64,000 bases of DNA from an uncultured Paracoccaceae bacterium (GCA_947497065.1 CANMEQ010000007.1:62001-126000); one strand, 5' to 3'. Shown: positions 43,893 to 53,777, counted from the first letter of the stretch. Numbers and translations: made by a program. The notes: a model not told the origin generated them from the sequence alone.

Positions 43893-44653
43893 TATTCAAA
43901 TCCTTCGAGGCTGAGGTCACCGGCAAACGGGTCGATCTCGTCTATTGCGGGTGCTGTGTCACCTAATTCGAAACGTCGGTTTTGCAAGTAGGCCAAACGC
44001 GCCTGTGAATAGCTGTCAGCGCTTTCGTAGAGCAGGCCATCGAAGGTATCCATGAACCGGCCCCGCGTGATCGCAAGGTCGAGCCCGCGGGCGGTGGTGC
44101 CGTAGTTGATCTGTTCGACGGTCCCCACGTGATCGAGGGGATCCAAAACAAGGTCGACGACAAACCCCACCGCATCACGCTGGGTAGATGGGCCGAACAG
44201 AGGCATTTCGATATAGGCCCCCTCGCCCACGCCCCAAACCGCAAGCGTTTCACCAAAGTCTGTTTTTTCTTCGGCCAAGCCAATTGCGCCAGCAGGATCG
44301 AGCAGGCCTAACACGCCGACGGTGGAATTGACGACGAACCGCATGGTGTTGGTTGCAGCGCCGCCGATGTCAGCCTGCAAGAGACCGTTGGCGATGGCAT
44401 TGGGCAAACCTGCGTTGTCGGCGAAGTTTGTGATAGGCGTTGTGATCTCTTCGGGGGTGGCGGCGGCGACACGCCCTGCGGGACGCAGGATCACGCGATC
44501 TAAACCTTTGTTAAAGGCATGGACGCTACGGTTCGCCTGCTCGTAGGGATCATTCACAGATTGCGTCGGATCACCGACCGAACAGCCTGCAACCACAAAG
44601 GCCACAGCCATCGCCGAGAAAATCTTAAAAATAGGACGTAAATTTATTAGCAA
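43892..44653 (-). CDS. mlaA: MlaA (VacJ) outer-membrane phospholipid-removal lipoprotein
   Basis: A 253-residue lipoprotein. The signal ends in the lipobox VVAGC (Cys at residue 24). NDPYEQANRSVHAFNKGLDR, VGVLGLLDPAGAIGLAEE and FGETLAVWGVGEGAYIEMPLFGPS are MlaA motifs. It removes phospholipids from the outer leaflet and keeps lipid asymmetry. First gene of a three-gene operon. The start at 44653 gives a full-length signal; a shorter start at the later Met is also possible. Confidence 0.93.
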   Translation of the reverse strand: MLINLRPIFKIFSAMAVAFVVAGCSVGDPTQSVNDPYEQANRSVHAFNKGLDRVILRPAGRVAAATPEEITTPITNFADNAGLPNAIANGLLQADIGGAATNTMRFVVNSTVGVLGLLDPAGAIGLAEEKTDFGETLAVWGVGEGAYIEMPLFGPSTQRDAVGFVVDLVLDPLDHVGTVEQINYGTTARGLDLAITRGRFMDTFDGLLYESADSYSQARLAYLQNRRFELGDTAPAIDEIDPFAGDLSLEGFE

Positions 44654-44819
44654 TGGTTTGTTCGCTTATGTCGTAAATACGAGAATTTCGCTAAATTTTT
44701 CGCGCTTTATCGCACGTTACGCGGTTATGTTTTCTGGCCTGATACATATAGAGTGCATTTTCAACCCATTGATTCCATAATCTGATCGATCTGTTCACAC
44801 GAAAGGCGAATTCCCGCCC

Positions 44820-46574
44820 ATGATACAAAAAGAACCGACAAGGGCCGAAATTTCGGCTGGCCGCGCAGAGCTGGCAGACGTGCGGAAACGGTCGCGCGCG
44901 CTGTTTTGGTTTGTTGCGATTTTCAGCAGCTTTGTGAATGCGTTGATGCTGACGGGGCCGCTGTACATGCTCAACGTTTACGACCGTGTGTTGGGATCTC
45001 GGTCGTTTGAAACGCTGATCGCGCTGTCGATCCTTGTCGGCTTTCTATATTTGATGATGGGGATTTTGGATTACGCGCGTGGCCGGATCATGGGGCGCAT
45101 CGGGGCGCAGTTTCAGACAGATTTAGACGAGCGGGTGTTTAATGCGTCTTTGCGTGCCAAGGCCATTGGCCGTGCTTTTGCCGAAGCGGCGACCGGGCAA
45201 CGCGATTTGCAATCGGTTCAGCGGGCTATAACCTCGCCCGTTGCAACGGCACCGTTTGATTTGCCGTGGTCCATTATTTTCATGTTGGGCATTTTTATTT
45301 TCCACCCCTTTTTGGGGTATCTCGCGCTTGGCGGTGGAGCCATTTTGGTTTCGGTTGCAGTGATAAACCAATTGGCGAGCAAGCGGCCGCTGGCGGAATC
45401 GAACGAAGCAACATTTCATGCCGAAGCCATGGGGGAGCAGCTGCGCAGTGGGGCTGATATGATTCAAGCACTGGGGATGCGATCTGCGGCATTTCACCGG
45501 TGGCTGGTACTGCGGAATAAATCACTGCGCGCTGGGATTAAGGCAGGCGATCTGGGCGGTAGCTTTAGCAGTCTGACGAAGACGTTTCGGTTGTTTTTGC
45601 AATCGGCAATGTTGGGCATGGGGGCCTATCTGGTGCTGCAAGGCGAGCTGACCCCAGGCGCAATGATTGCGGGGTCGATCCTGATGGGGCGGGCGCTGGC
45701 GCCGATTGAAATGCTGGTGAACCAATGGGCCGTGTTGCACCGGGCCCGCGATGCTTGGGGGAATTTATCGCGCCTCTTAGGAGCGGTGCCTGTGCAGCAG
45801 CAGCTCACGAATTTACCGCGTCCGGCGGCTCAAATCACGGCGGATCAGGTGACGATTTTGCCGCCCGGGGAAACCAAGGCGAGCCTGCGTATGCTGAGCT
45901 TTCAGGTTAACCCTGGCGAGGCGGTGGGCGTGATCGGGCCATCAGGTGCTGGCAAGTCGACCTTGGCGCGGGCTTTGGCGGGGTTGTGGCATCCCGCGGG
46001 GGGCACTATACGGCTCGAAGGGGCCACGTTGGAACAATATGACCCGGATGTTTTGGGCAGTTATATCGGATATTTGCCGCAAACAGTAACGCTGCTGCAT
46101 GGTACGATCCGCGACAACATTGCGCGCATGTCACGCGAGCCGGATGATGCGGCGGTCATCACAGCCGCAAAAAAAGCTGCGGCCCATGAGATGATCCTGA
46201 AATTGCCCGAAGGCTACGATACCGTCGTGGATGCGGCGGGCGGGCGATTGTCTGGCGGGCAGGTTCAACGCATCGGGCTGGCCCGTGCGATGTATGGCGA
46301 TCCGGTTTATTTGATTTTGGACGAACCCAATTCGAACCTCGACAACGAAGGGTCGATTGCGGTGAATAAGGCCATCCGGCTGATGCGCGAAGAGGGACGC
46401 TGTGTGTTTGTTATGGCGCACCGGCCGGCGGCGATCGAGCAGTGCGACAAGTTGATGTATATCGACGGTGGGGTGCTGAAAGCTTTTGGGCCGACCGAAG
46501 AGGTAAAGGCGCAAATTTTGGCGAATAGGCAACAGATTGCGCAGGCCAAAGGCCAAGGTGGAGGTGTGACATGA
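44820..46574 (+). CDS. Type I secretion ABC transporter (PrtD-like permease-ATPase)
   Basis: A 584-residue protein with an N-terminal membrane domain (about six helices; NALMLTGPLYMLNVYDRVLGSRS is typical of PrtD) and a C-terminal ATPase. The ATPase carries Walker A GPSGAGKS, signature RLSGGQVQRIGLARAM, and Walker B VYLILDEPNSNLD. It exports a protein in one step with a membrane fusion protein and TolC. The gene overlaps the fusion-protein gene by four bases. No peptidase C39 domain is seen. Confidence 0.93.
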   Translation: MIQKEPTRAEISAGRAELADVRKRSRALFWFVAIFSSFVNALMLTGPLYMLNVYDRVLGSRSFETLIALSILVGFLYLMMGILDYARGRIMGRIGAQFQTDLDERVFNASLRAKAIGRAFAEAATGQRDLQSVQRAITSPVATAPFDLPWSIIFMLGIFIFHPFLGYLALGGGAILVSVAVINQLASKRPLAESNEATFHAEAMGEQLRSGADMIQALGMRSAAFHRWLVLRNKSLRAGIKAGDLGGSFSSLTKTFRLFLQSAMLGMGAYLVLQGELTPGAMIAGSILMGRALAPIEMLVNQWAVLHRARDAWGNLSRLLGAVPVQQQLTNLPRPAAQITADQVTILPPGETKASLRMLSFQVNPGEAVGVIGPSGAGKSTLARALAGLWHPAGGTIRLEGATLEQYDPDVLGSYIGYLPQTVTLLHGTIRDNIARMSREPDDAAVITAAKKAAAHEMILKLPEGYDTVVDAAGGRLSGGQVQRIGLARAMYGDPVYLILDEPNSNLDNEGSIAVNKAIRLMREEGRCVFVMAHRPAAIEQCDKLMYIDGGVLKAFGPTEEVKAQILANRQQIAQAKGQGGGVT

Positions 46575-47863
46575 GAACCGAGTGGTCTGCCCGCCGCCCC
46601 ATGACATTGGGTCTGCTGGCGTTGGTGATTTTGGTCGGTGGTTTTGGGGGCTGGGCCGTTACGGCGCAGATCACGGGCGCCATTATTGCCAGTGGTTTGA
46701 TCGAGGTCGACCAGAACCGGCAGGTCGTTCAACATTTGGACGGTGGTGTTGTCACAGACATTATGGTGGACGAGGGAAGTGTTGTCGAAGAAGGCGCGCT
46801 TTTGATCCGTTTGGATGCGCAGGATTTGCAAGCCAACCTTGCCATCACAGAGGGGCAATTGTTCGAAATTCTGGCCAGACGCGCGCGGTTTGAAGCCGAG
46901 CGTGACGGGGTGGACGAGGTACGTTTCGACCCGCTTTTGGACGAAGGGCAATTTGAAACAGTCGCGAGCCTCAAGGCGGGGCAGATGAATTTGTTCGAGG
47001 CGCGCCGTGAAAGCGTGTTGCGGCAAACAGAGCAGCTGCAAAACCGGAAAGACCAAATTGCGTCGCAAATCAGGGGGATTGTGGCCCAGCAAGAGGCGCT
47101 GGATACGCAGCTTGCGCTAATTGGTGAGGAATTGGGAAACCAAGAAGCCCTGCTGGAACGTGGATTAGCCCAAGCGGGAACGGTGCTGAACCTCCAACGC
47201 GAGCGTGCCAGACTTTTGGGGCAAGCAGGTGAATTAACGGCGAGCGCGGCTGGAGCCGAGGAGCGTATTTCCGAAATCGAAATCGAGCTTTTGGGGCTGC
47301 AAACATCGCGGCGCGAAGAAGCGATCACCAGATTGCGTGACCTTCAGTTCAATGAGCTAGAACTGCGTGAGCAACGCACGACATTGGTACGGCAACTGGA
47401 CAGATTGGATATTCGTGCACCAGTGAGTGGCATTGTCTATGGGATGACCGTATTCGGGTCGCGTGCGGTGATCCGTCCGGCTGATCCGTTGCTCTATATT
47501 GTCCCACAAGATCGCCCATTGGTGATCACGACACAGGTCGCACCGACCGACATCGATGCCCTGACCATCGGCCAAGAGGTGAGCGTGCGTTTTTCTGCGT
47601 TAGACCAGCGAACGACACCGGAGCTTTACGGCAAAGTCGCCGTTGTGTCGGCGGATGCATTTACCGATGATGCGACGCGCGCGTCCTACTATCGTGCGGA
47701 GATTACATTGAACGACGGCGAAACTGATCGGCTACCGGAAGGTGCGACTTTGATCCCGGGGATGCCCGTGGAGGCGTTCATCCGGACGGCGGATCGGACA
47801 CCGCTGAACTATCTGACACGGCCATTGATGGACTACATTGCGCGGACATTCCGCGACGGGTGA
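46571..47863 (+). CDS. Type I secretion membrane fusion protein (HlyD/PrtE family)
   Basis: A 430-residue periplasmic adaptor. One N-terminal membrane helix (LGLLALVILVGGFGGWAV) is followed by the lipoyl half QVVQHLDGGVVTDIMVDEGS. A long coiled coil spans about residues 85-270, and RLDIRAPVSGIVYGMTVF returns to the lipoyl/beta-barrel part. It bridges the ABC protein to TolC. The start lies in the ATGA overlap with the ABC gene. Confidence 0.93.
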   Translation: MRTEWSARRPMTLGLLALVILVGGFGGWAVTAQITGAIIASGLIEVDQNRQVVQHLDGGVVTDIMVDEGSVVEEGALLIRLDAQDLQANLAITEGQLFEILARRARFEAERDGVDEVRFDPLLDEGQFETVASLKAGQMNLFEARRESVLRQTEQLQNRKDQIASQIRGIVAQQEALDTQLALIGEELGNQEALLERGLAQAGTVLNLQRERARLLGQAGELTASAAGAEERISEIEIELLGLQTSRREEAITRLRDLQFNELELREQRTTLVRQLDRLDIRAPVSGIVYGMTVFGSRAVIRPADPLLYIVPQDRPLVITTQVAPTDIDALTIGQEVSVRFSALDQRTTPELYGKVAVVSADAFTDDATRASYYRAEITLNDGETDRLPEGATLIPGMPVEAFIRTADRTPLNYLTRPLMDYIARTFRDG

Positions 47864-47920
47864 TTGCATCGGCTGATGGGGGTGATAGCGTCGGGCGAAA
47901 CCTGTGAAAGGACCTAAGAC

Positions 47921-48379
47921 ATGTCTATCGAAACCCGCCTTGCTGAACTGGGCGTTACCCTGCCCGACGCCCCCGCCCCTGCCGCCAATTATGTGCCGTT
48001 TGTACGCAGCGGGAACCAGTTGTTTGTTTCCGGACAGATTTCGGCCAATGCGGACGGTATGATTAAAGGAAAGCTGGGCGAAGATATGTCTGTTGAGGAC
48101 GGGGCTGCGGCGGCGCGAGCCTGTGCTGTTAGCCTGCTGGCGCAACTGAAAGCAGGGTGCGACGGGGATATTGAGCGGCTTGTACGGGTTGTGAAATTGG
48201 TTGGATTTGTAAATTCGACGCCGGATTTTGGAGATCAACCCGCCGTTATCAATGGCTGTTCTGATTTTATGGTTGAGGCCCTGGGCGATAAAGGACGGCA
48301 TGCGCGCAGCGCTGTGTCTGCGGCCTCTTTGCCCTTTGGTGTTGCGGTTGAAATCGAAGCTATTTTCGAAATCGAATGA
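47921..48379 (+). CDS. RidA family protein
   Basis: A 152-residue YjgF/RidA protein. NQLFVSGQISANADGM and GRHARSAVSAASLPFGVAVEIEAIFEIE match the family, with the Arg near residue 127 and C-terminal Glu that bind the imine substrate's carboxylate. It may hydrolyse reactive enamines. The ribosome site GAAAGGAC precedes the ATG. Its stop overlaps the next gene by four bases (ATGA). Confidence 0.9.
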   Translation: MSIETRLAELGVTLPDAPAPAANYVPFVRSGNQLFVSGQISANADGMIKGKLGEDMSVEDGAAAARACAVSLLAQLKAGCDGDIERLVRVVKLVGFVNSTPDFGDQPAVINGCSDFMVEALGDKGRHARSAVSAASLPFGVAVEIEAIFEIE

Positions 48380-49137
48380 CCCGCGCGACACCTGCATTGC
48401 CTTCGTCATTTTTGGCGCGCCCGATTGCGCATCGCGCGTTGCATGATGACACGGTTGCCGAGAATTCATTGGGCGCTGTTGAGGCTGCCATCGCTGGTGG
48501 CTACGGGATTGAGGTCGACATTCAGCCGTCGTCAGACGGTGTGCCGATGGTGTTTCATGACTATGATTTAGGGCGCCTGACTGGGCTGGCTGGGCCGATT
48601 GCCCAGCGCACTGCGAAAGAGCTGGGGGACATCGCGCTGCTTGGTGGTGGCGGGACTGTTCCGACATTGGAACAGGTTTTGAAGACTGTCGCGGGACAGG
48701 TGCCGCTGCTGATCGAGATTAAAGATCAAGACGGGGCGTTGGGCACCAATGTTGGGGCATTGGAGAAAGCGGTTTGCGCGGTGATTGCCGGGTATTCTGG
48801 TGATGTCGCGCTGATGTCCTTCAATCCGCATTCGGTGGCGGCCTGTATGGCCTACGCTCCTGACACACCCCGTGGCCTTACGACGTGTCCGTTTGAAGCG
48901 GAGCATTGGCCGCTGGTTCCAAAACCGGCTCGGCAATCGCTGGCGGCGATTCCTGATTTTGACCGTGTCGAGGCACAGTTTATTTCACATCAGCAAGATG
49001 ATCTAAAGTCCGCCCATGTGGCGCGGGTGAAGGCAGCAGGCGTGCCCATATTGTGTTGGACCGTTCGCAGCGCCTCTGTCGAAAGTGAGGCTCGAAAAGT
49101 TGCCGATAACATCACGTTTGAGGGCTATCATGCTTGA
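48376..49137 (+). CDS. Glycerophosphodiester phosphodiesterase (UgpQ-like)
   Basis: A 253-residue TIM-barrel enzyme. PIAHRALHD carries the catalytic His-Arg, IEVDIQPSSDGVPMVFHD the metal ligands and second His, and ILCWTVRS the C-terminal strand. It splits glycerophosphodiesters into glycerol-3-phosphate and an alcohol in the cytoplasm; no signal peptide is present. Coupled to the RidA-family gene. Confidence 0.93.
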   Translation: MTRATPALPSSFLARPIAHRALHDDTVAENSLGAVEAAIAGGYGIEVDIQPSSDGVPMVFHDYDLGRLTGLAGPIAQRTAKELGDIALLGGGGTVPTLEQVLKTVAGQVPLLIEIKDQDGALGTNVGALEKAVCAVIAGYSGDVALMSFNPHSVAACMAYAPDTPRGLTTCPFEAEHWPLVPKPARQSLAAIPDFDRVEAQFISHQQDDLKSAHVARVKAAGVPILCWTVRSASVESEARKVADNITFEGYHA

Positions 49138-49161
49138 CGCACCCGTTGTGCGCGCCACCTG

Positions 49162-50352
49162 ATGGCTATGGACGATCACGCAATTGAAATTACCGCTCAC
49201 AGTAGCCTCGCGGCTATTGATCCCCACGACTGGGATGCTTGCGCCTGCCCCGAGGCGGAAACCAGCCGTGCGGTAGACCCGTTCACGACCTATCGGTTTC
49301 TCAAGGCGCTGGAGGACAGTCGCAGTGTTGGTGTCGGGACGGGCTGGGATCCGCGATATTTGACTGCCACGCAAAACGGGCAGGTGATTGCCGTGGCCCC
49401 CTTGTTCGCAAAGGCGCACAGCCAGGGCGAGTACATGTTCGACCACAATTTCGCCCATGCCTATGAACGGGCCGGCGGGCGGTACTATCCGAAGCTACAA
49501 ATTGCGGCCCCCTTTACCCCTGTGACTGGCCGCAGGTTTTTAACGCGCCCCGGATACGAGGCGATTGGGTTGTCGGCGTTGGTACAGGGGGCGGTGCAAC
49601 TGGTTTCGGACAATGAATTGTCGTCGCTGCATGCAACATTTTGCACCGAAGCCGAGGCGATTGCGGGGGCAGAAATGGGGCTGCTGCACCGCACATCGCA
49701 GCAGTATCATTGGGCCAATGACGGATATGCGGCTTGGGATGATTTTTTAGCCGCATTGTCGTCGCGCAAGCGCAAAACGTTGCGCAAGGAACGCCAGACG
49801 GCGCAGGCGTTTGGCGGTGAATTTGTGCAGCTCACGGGCGATGCAATCTTGCCTGAGCATTGGGATGCGTTTTGGCAATTTTATCAAGACACCGGCGCGC
49901 GCAAATGGGGGCAGCCCTATTTGACACGCAAGTTTTTTGACATTGCGCAAGAGACGATGCGCGACGATATTTTATTGGTGTTTGCCATGCGAGACGGTGT
50001 GCCGATTGCCGGGGCGCTGAACATGATCGGGCGGGACACGTTGTACGGGCGGTACTGGGGCTGCACCGAACATCACCCCTGTATGCATTTTGAGGTCTGT
50101 TATTATCAGGCCATTGATTACGCGATTGCCCATGGTTTGACCCGTGTCGAGGCAGGTGCACAGGGCGAGCATAAGTTGGCACGAGGTTATTTGCCGGTCA
50201 CGACCCATTCATTACATTGGTTTGCGGATGCAGGGTTTCGCGGGGCTGTGGGCGATTATCTGAAAGCAGAACGCGCCGCGGTGGATGAGGAAATTGAGGT
50301 TCTCACCACCTATGGGCCATTCAAAAAAATCCATGTGGAGGAACAAGAATGA
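49162..50352 (+). CDS. FemAB-like GNAT acyltransferase (DUF482, peptidogalycan biosynthesis family)
   Basis: A 396-residue protein of the COG3146/DUF482 family. [46 protein letters not shown], and [20 protein letters not shown] are diagnostic. The fold has two GNAT domains, as in FemAB peptidyl transferases, but the acceptor is unknown. It overlaps the pterin dehydratase gene by four bases. Confidence 0.88.
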   Translation: MAMDDHAIEITAHSSLAAIDPHDWDACACPEAETSRAVDPFTTYRFLKALEDSRSVGVGTGWDPRYLTATQNGQVIAVAPLFAKAHSQGEYMFDHNFAHAYERAGGRYYPKLQIAAPFTPVTGRRFLTRPGYEAIGLSALVQGAVQLVSDNELSSLHATFCTEAEAIAGAEMGLLHRTSQQYHWANDGYAAWDDFLAALSSRKRKTLRKERQTAQAFGGEFVQLTGDAILPEHWDAFWQFYQDTGARKWGQPYLTRKFFDIAQETMRDDILLVFAMRDGVPIAGALNMIGRDTLYGRYWGCTEHHPCMHFEVCYYQAIDYAIAHGLTRVEAGAQGEHKLARGYLPVTTHSLHWFADAGFRGAVGDYLKAERAAVDEEIEVLTTYGPFKKIHVEEQE

Positions 50353-50630
50353 GTGAACCGATAGATAAAGTGGGCCGTGACGCGCTGGTTGCAAGCGGAT
50401 GGGATGTTGGGGAGACATCCGCGCAAAAGACATTCGTGTTTGCCAATTTCGTTGAAGCCTTCGGGTGGATGACCTCTGTCGCGATATGTGCTGAAAAGCT
50501 GAACCACCACCCGGAGTGGTTCAATGTTTACAAGACCGTGAAGGTCACGCTGACAACCCACGACACGGGCGGGTTGTCAGATTTGGATGTGAAGCTGGCC
50601 AAAAAGATGGACAGTTTGGCGGGCGATTAG
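50349..50630 (+). CDS. 4a-hydroxytetrahydrobiopterin dehydratase (PhhB/PCD)
   Basis: A 93-residue protein. The family motif [20 protein letters not shown], then [20 protein letters not shown], carries the catalytic His-His...His set. It dehydrates the pterin carbinolamine formed by aromatic amino acid hydroxylases, or serves as a pterin recycling or regulatory protein. No phenylalanine hydroxylase gene is nearby. The start overlaps the acyltransferase stop (ATGA). Confidence 0.95.
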   Translation: MSEPIDKVGRDALVASGWDVGETSAQKTFVFANFVEAFGWMTSVAICAEKLNHHPEWFNVYKTVKVTLTTHDTGGLSDLDVKLAKKMDSLAGD

Positions 50631-50639
50631 CCCCCCGAT

Positions 50640-51128
50640 TTACATATCGTCCAGCAAACCTTCGCCTGCGGATGTTTCGCAGGTGCCGGGGCTTTCTTCG
50701 ACGTTGAGCACTTTGACTTCGCCGTCCATAACCAACATCGCGTAGCGTTTGGAACGATCGATCAAGCCGGCGGGTGGGGCTGAAAAATCCATGCCGATGG
50801 CTTTGGTGAATTCGGCGGCCGGATCGCCGATCATGGCGATACCAGCGTCAGCAGCGCCTGTGGTTTCGCCCCAGTTTTCCATCACGAAGGGATCGTTGAC
50901 GGAGACACAGATGATTTCTTCGACACCGCGTTCGGCGAATTCATCTTTGGTGCGAATGAAAGACGGCACGTGGGCCGTGGTGCAAACGCCGGTGTAGGCG
51001 CCAGGTACGGCGAAGATCACGACGTTGCGGCCTTCGGTCAGGGTCGATACAGAAATCTGTTCTGGGCCTTCTTTGCCCATTTTGATCAGCATTGCATCTG
51101 GAAGTTTGTCGCCAACAGAAATCGTCAT
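50640..51128 (-). CDS. Peroxiredoxin (Prx5 type)
   Basis: A 162-residue peroxiredoxin. The peroxidatic cysteine is C49 in VPGAYTGVCTTAHVPSF, and a second cysteine in ESPGTCETS near the C-terminus may resolve it. The start at 51128 has an AAAGGGG site. It reduces peroxides with thioredoxin or glutaredoxin. No fused glutaredoxin domain is present, unlike in some relatives. Divergent from the ferredoxin reductase gene. Confidence 0.93.
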   Translation of the reverse strand: MTISVGDKLPDAMLIKMGKEGPEQISVSTLTEGRNVVIFAVPGAYTGVCTTAHVPSFIRTKDEFAERGVEEIICVSVNDPFVMENWGETTGAADAGIAMIGDPAAEFTKAIGMDFSAPPAGLIDRSKRYAMLVMDGEVKVLNVEESPGTCETSAGEGLLDDM

Positions 51129-51210
51129 TTTATGCCCCTTTCGGCAATTGCGTTCGTTATACCCAGCACTATAGGGTCCGATTTTGGGACCACCAGATAG
51201 GATCTGATCC

Positions 51211-52419
51211 ATGAGTCATATTGTTGTCATCGGCGCAGGCCAAGCGGGCGCGTCATTGGTTGCGAAACTGCGGGCCGATGGGTTTGACGGAGACATCACA
51301 GTGATCGGCGCGGAAATGGACCCACCCTATCAGCGCCCTGCCCTATCAAAAGCCTATTTGCTGGGCGAGATGGAGCGTGAACGGTTATTTTTGCGCCCGC
51401 GCGATTGGTATGACGCGAACAACATTACACTGCGCACAGGCACGCGAGCTGTGTCTGTTGATGGCGCGGCGAAGACCGTGAAGCTTGAAGGGGATGAGGT
51501 GGTGGCCTTTGATCAGTTGGCCTTCACCACGGGGTCACACCCGCGGCAATTGCCAAGCGACATTGGAGGAGACTTGGGCGGGGTTTATTCCGTGCGCGAT
51601 CTGGCGGATGCCGATGCGCTGACGCCCGAGTTTACCGCAGGCCGCAAGGTTTTGATTATTGGCGGTGGGTATATCGGGTTGGAGGCCGCCGCAGTGGCCG
51701 CCAAACGGGGTTTGGATGTTGTGCTGGTGGAAATGGCGGACCGCATTCTACAGCGGGTGGCCGCCCCTGAAACATCCGATTATTTCCGCGACCTACACAC
51801 CAGCCACGGGGTGGACATACGCGAGGGTGTTGGCCTGCAACGCTTGGTTGGCACAGATCGTGTGACGGGCGCGGTTTTGTCGGATGGTACGGAATTGAAC
51901 ATTGATTTTGCGATTGTGGGCGTAGGGATTTACCCCGCGTCGGTGCTGGCTGAAACGGCGGGTGTGGTTTGTGCGGACGGCATTGTGACGAACCGCTACG
52001 GGCAGACATCTGTCGACGGTATTTGGGCGGCCGGCGATTGCGCGACATTGGATTGGCACGGGACACAGATCCGTCTGGAAAGTGTTGGCAATGCCATCGA
52101 TCAGGCAGAAACCGTGGCAAAGAATATGATGGGGGCCAATGTGGCCTATGCGCCAAAACCGTGGTTTTGGTCTGATCAGTATGATTGCAAGCTACAGATT
52201 GCGGGCCTGAACATGGGCTACACGGATATTGTTGTACGCAAGACTGGCGCGGCGCAGTCGCATTGGTACTACAAGGGTGACACATTGATTGCTGTGGATG
52301 CGATGAACGATCCGCGCAATTACATGATCGGGAAGCGGTTGATCGAGGCCGGAAAATCGCCCGCGAAAGCCACCATCGCCGACCCTGAAACGGATATGAA
52401 GGCTTTGTTGCGCGCGTGA
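51211..52419 (+). CDS. FAD-dependent ferredoxin reductase (rhodocoxin/putidaredoxin reductase type)
   Basis: A 402-residue NAD(P)H oxidoreductase. The FAD motif HIVVIGAGQAGASLVAKLRADG starts the protein, DPPYQRPALSKAYLLG follows, and LIIGGGYIGLEAAAVAAKRG is the NAD(P)H motif. The C-terminal domain matches the oxygenase-coupled ferredoxin reductase family. No ferredoxin or P450 gene is adjacent, so its electron partner is unknown. It overlaps rsmD by four bases (GTGA). Confidence 0.9.
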   Translation: MSHIVVIGAGQAGASLVAKLRADGFDGDITVIGAEMDPPYQRPALSKAYLLGEMERERLFLRPRDWYDANNITLRTGTRAVSVDGAAKTVKLEGDEVVAFDQLAFTTGSHPRQLPSDIGGDLGGVYSVRDLADADALTPEFTAGRKVLIIGGGYIGLEAAAVAAKRGLDVVLVEMADRILQRVAAPETSDYFRDLHTSHGVDIREGVGLQRLVGTDRVTGAVLSDGTELNIDFAIVGVGIYPASVLAETAGVVCADGIVTNRYGQTSVDGIWAAGDCATLDWHGTQIRLESVGNAIDQAETVAKNMMGANVAYAPKPWFWSDQYDCKLQIAGLNMGYTDIVVRKTGAAQSHWYYKGDTLIAVDAMNDPRNYMIGKRLIEAGKSPAKATIADPETDMKALLRA

Positions 52420-52961
52420 GGATTATCGCGGGGCATCATCGTGGCCTGACATTGGCCAGCGTCGGCAAAGGGGATGCCGCAGCGCATTTGCGGCCCACGC
52501 CGGACCGTGTGCGGGAAAGCCTGTTCAATGTGTTGATGGCCTATGGCCTGCCGCAGGGGGCGCGGGTCTTGGACCTGTTTGCCGGAACGGGAGCTTTGGG
52601 GCTGGAGGCGCTGTCGCGCGGGGCGACGCATACGACATTTGTCGACAATGGGCGCGTGGCGCAAAAACTGATCCGCGAGAATATTGGCAAAACGCGACGC
52701 GAGGCGGATGCGGCGCTGCTGACCTGTGCCGTTGACAAATTGCCCAGCGCGCCCGAGGCGTGCGATTTGATCTTTCTGGATCCCCCCTATGGCAAAGCTA
52801 TGGGGGCCATGGCGATTACCGCAGCGCAGCGAAATGGGTGGATCGCGCCTGATGCGTTGATTGTTTTGGAAGACAGCACGCCGCAAGCCGTTGCAAGCTA
52901 CGCTGTGCTGGATCAGCGCAAATACGGCGACACGCACATCACATTGATGCGCGCGCCTTAA
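52416..52961 (+). CDS. rsmD: 16S rRNA (guanine(966)-N2)-methyltransferase RsmD
   Basis: A 181-residue methyltransferase starting with GTG. RIIAGHHRGLTLASV, RPTPDRVRESLFNVL, LDLFAGTGALGLEALSRGA (SAM site) and the catalytic DPPYGK are diagnostic. It methylates G966 of 16S rRNA. Coupled to the upstream reductase gene without obvious functional link. Confidence 0.95.
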   Translation: MRIIAGHHRGLTLASVGKGDAAAHLRPTPDRVRESLFNVLMAYGLPQGARVLDLFAGTGALGLEALSRGATHTTFVDNGRVAQKLIRENIGKTRREADAALLTCAVDKLPSAPEACDLIFLDPPYGKAMGAMAITAAQRNGWIAPDALIVLEDSTPQAVASYAVLDQRKYGDTHITLMRAP

Positions 52962-52967
52962 ACGCCG

Positions 52968-53777
52968 TTAGTATGTTGGGTGGAATGTCCCGTTAGGTGA
53001 CAGGGTGAAAATGTCTGCGCCATCGGCAGTGATGCCAATGGAATGCTCAAACTGTGCTGACAGCGATTTGTCGCGTGTCACGGCGGTCCAGTCATCGGCC
53101 AGAATTTTGGTTTCGGGGCGGCCCAAGTTCACCATAGGCTCGATGGTGAAGAACATCCCCTCTTCCAGAACCGGCCCTGTGCCTGCGCGCCCGTAGTGCA
53201 GCACGTTTGGCGGGGCGTGAAAAACGACGCCAAGCCCGTGACCACAAAAGTCGCGAACGACGGACATCCGCTGCGCTTCGACATAGGATTGAATGGCGTG
53301 GCCGATGTCACCGAAGGTGTTGCCGGGCTTGGCAGCCTCGATCCCCAACATGAGCGCGTCATGGGTGACTTGGATCAGGCGTTCTGCTTTGCGGTTTGGC
53401 TTGCCGCCAGCCACGTACATGCGGCTGGTGTCGCCGAACCATCCATCCACGATCACAGTGACGTCGATGTTCAGGATATCACCTGATTTGATGGTTTTTG
53501 TGCTCGGGATACCGTGGCAGACGACGTGGTTTACAGAAATACAGCTGGCGTGTTTGTAGCCCTTGTACCCGATGGTCGCAGAGACCGCGCCAGCCTCGTC
53601 CACCCATTGAGTGATCAAGCGGTCCAACTCTTCGGTCGTTTGGCCCGGTGTGACATGCTCTGCAATGCGGTCCAAAATCTCCGCGGCGAGGCGACCGGCG
53701 GCATGCATGCCAGCAAAATCGCTCGGTTCGTACAAACGGATACCATCTTTGGTGAGCTGTGCTTTGGATGTTTTCAC
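52968..53777 (-). CDS. map: Methionine aminopeptidase type I
   Basis: A 269-residue metalloprotease starting with GTG after an AAGGA site. Ligands are visible in ILNIDVTVIVDGWFGDTSRM (two Asp), CGHGLGVVFH (His), FFTIEPMV (Glu) and QFEHSIGI (Glu). It removes the initiator methionine from nascent proteins. It has no zinc-finger extension, as usual for bacterial type Ia. Confidence 0.96.
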   Translation of the reverse strand: MKTSKAQLTKDGIRLYEPSDFAGMHAAGRLAAEILDRIAEHVTPGQTTEELDRLITQWVDEAGAVSATIGYKGYKHASCISVNHVVCHGIPSTKTIKSGDILNIDVTVIVDGWFGDTSRMYVAGGKPNRKAERLIQVTHDALMLGIEAAKPGNTFGDIGHAIQSYVEAQRMSVVRDFCGHGLGVVFHAPPNVLHYGRAGTGPVLEEGMFFTIEPMVNLGRPETKILADDWTAVTRDKSLSAQFEHSIGITADGADIFTLSPNGTFHPTY

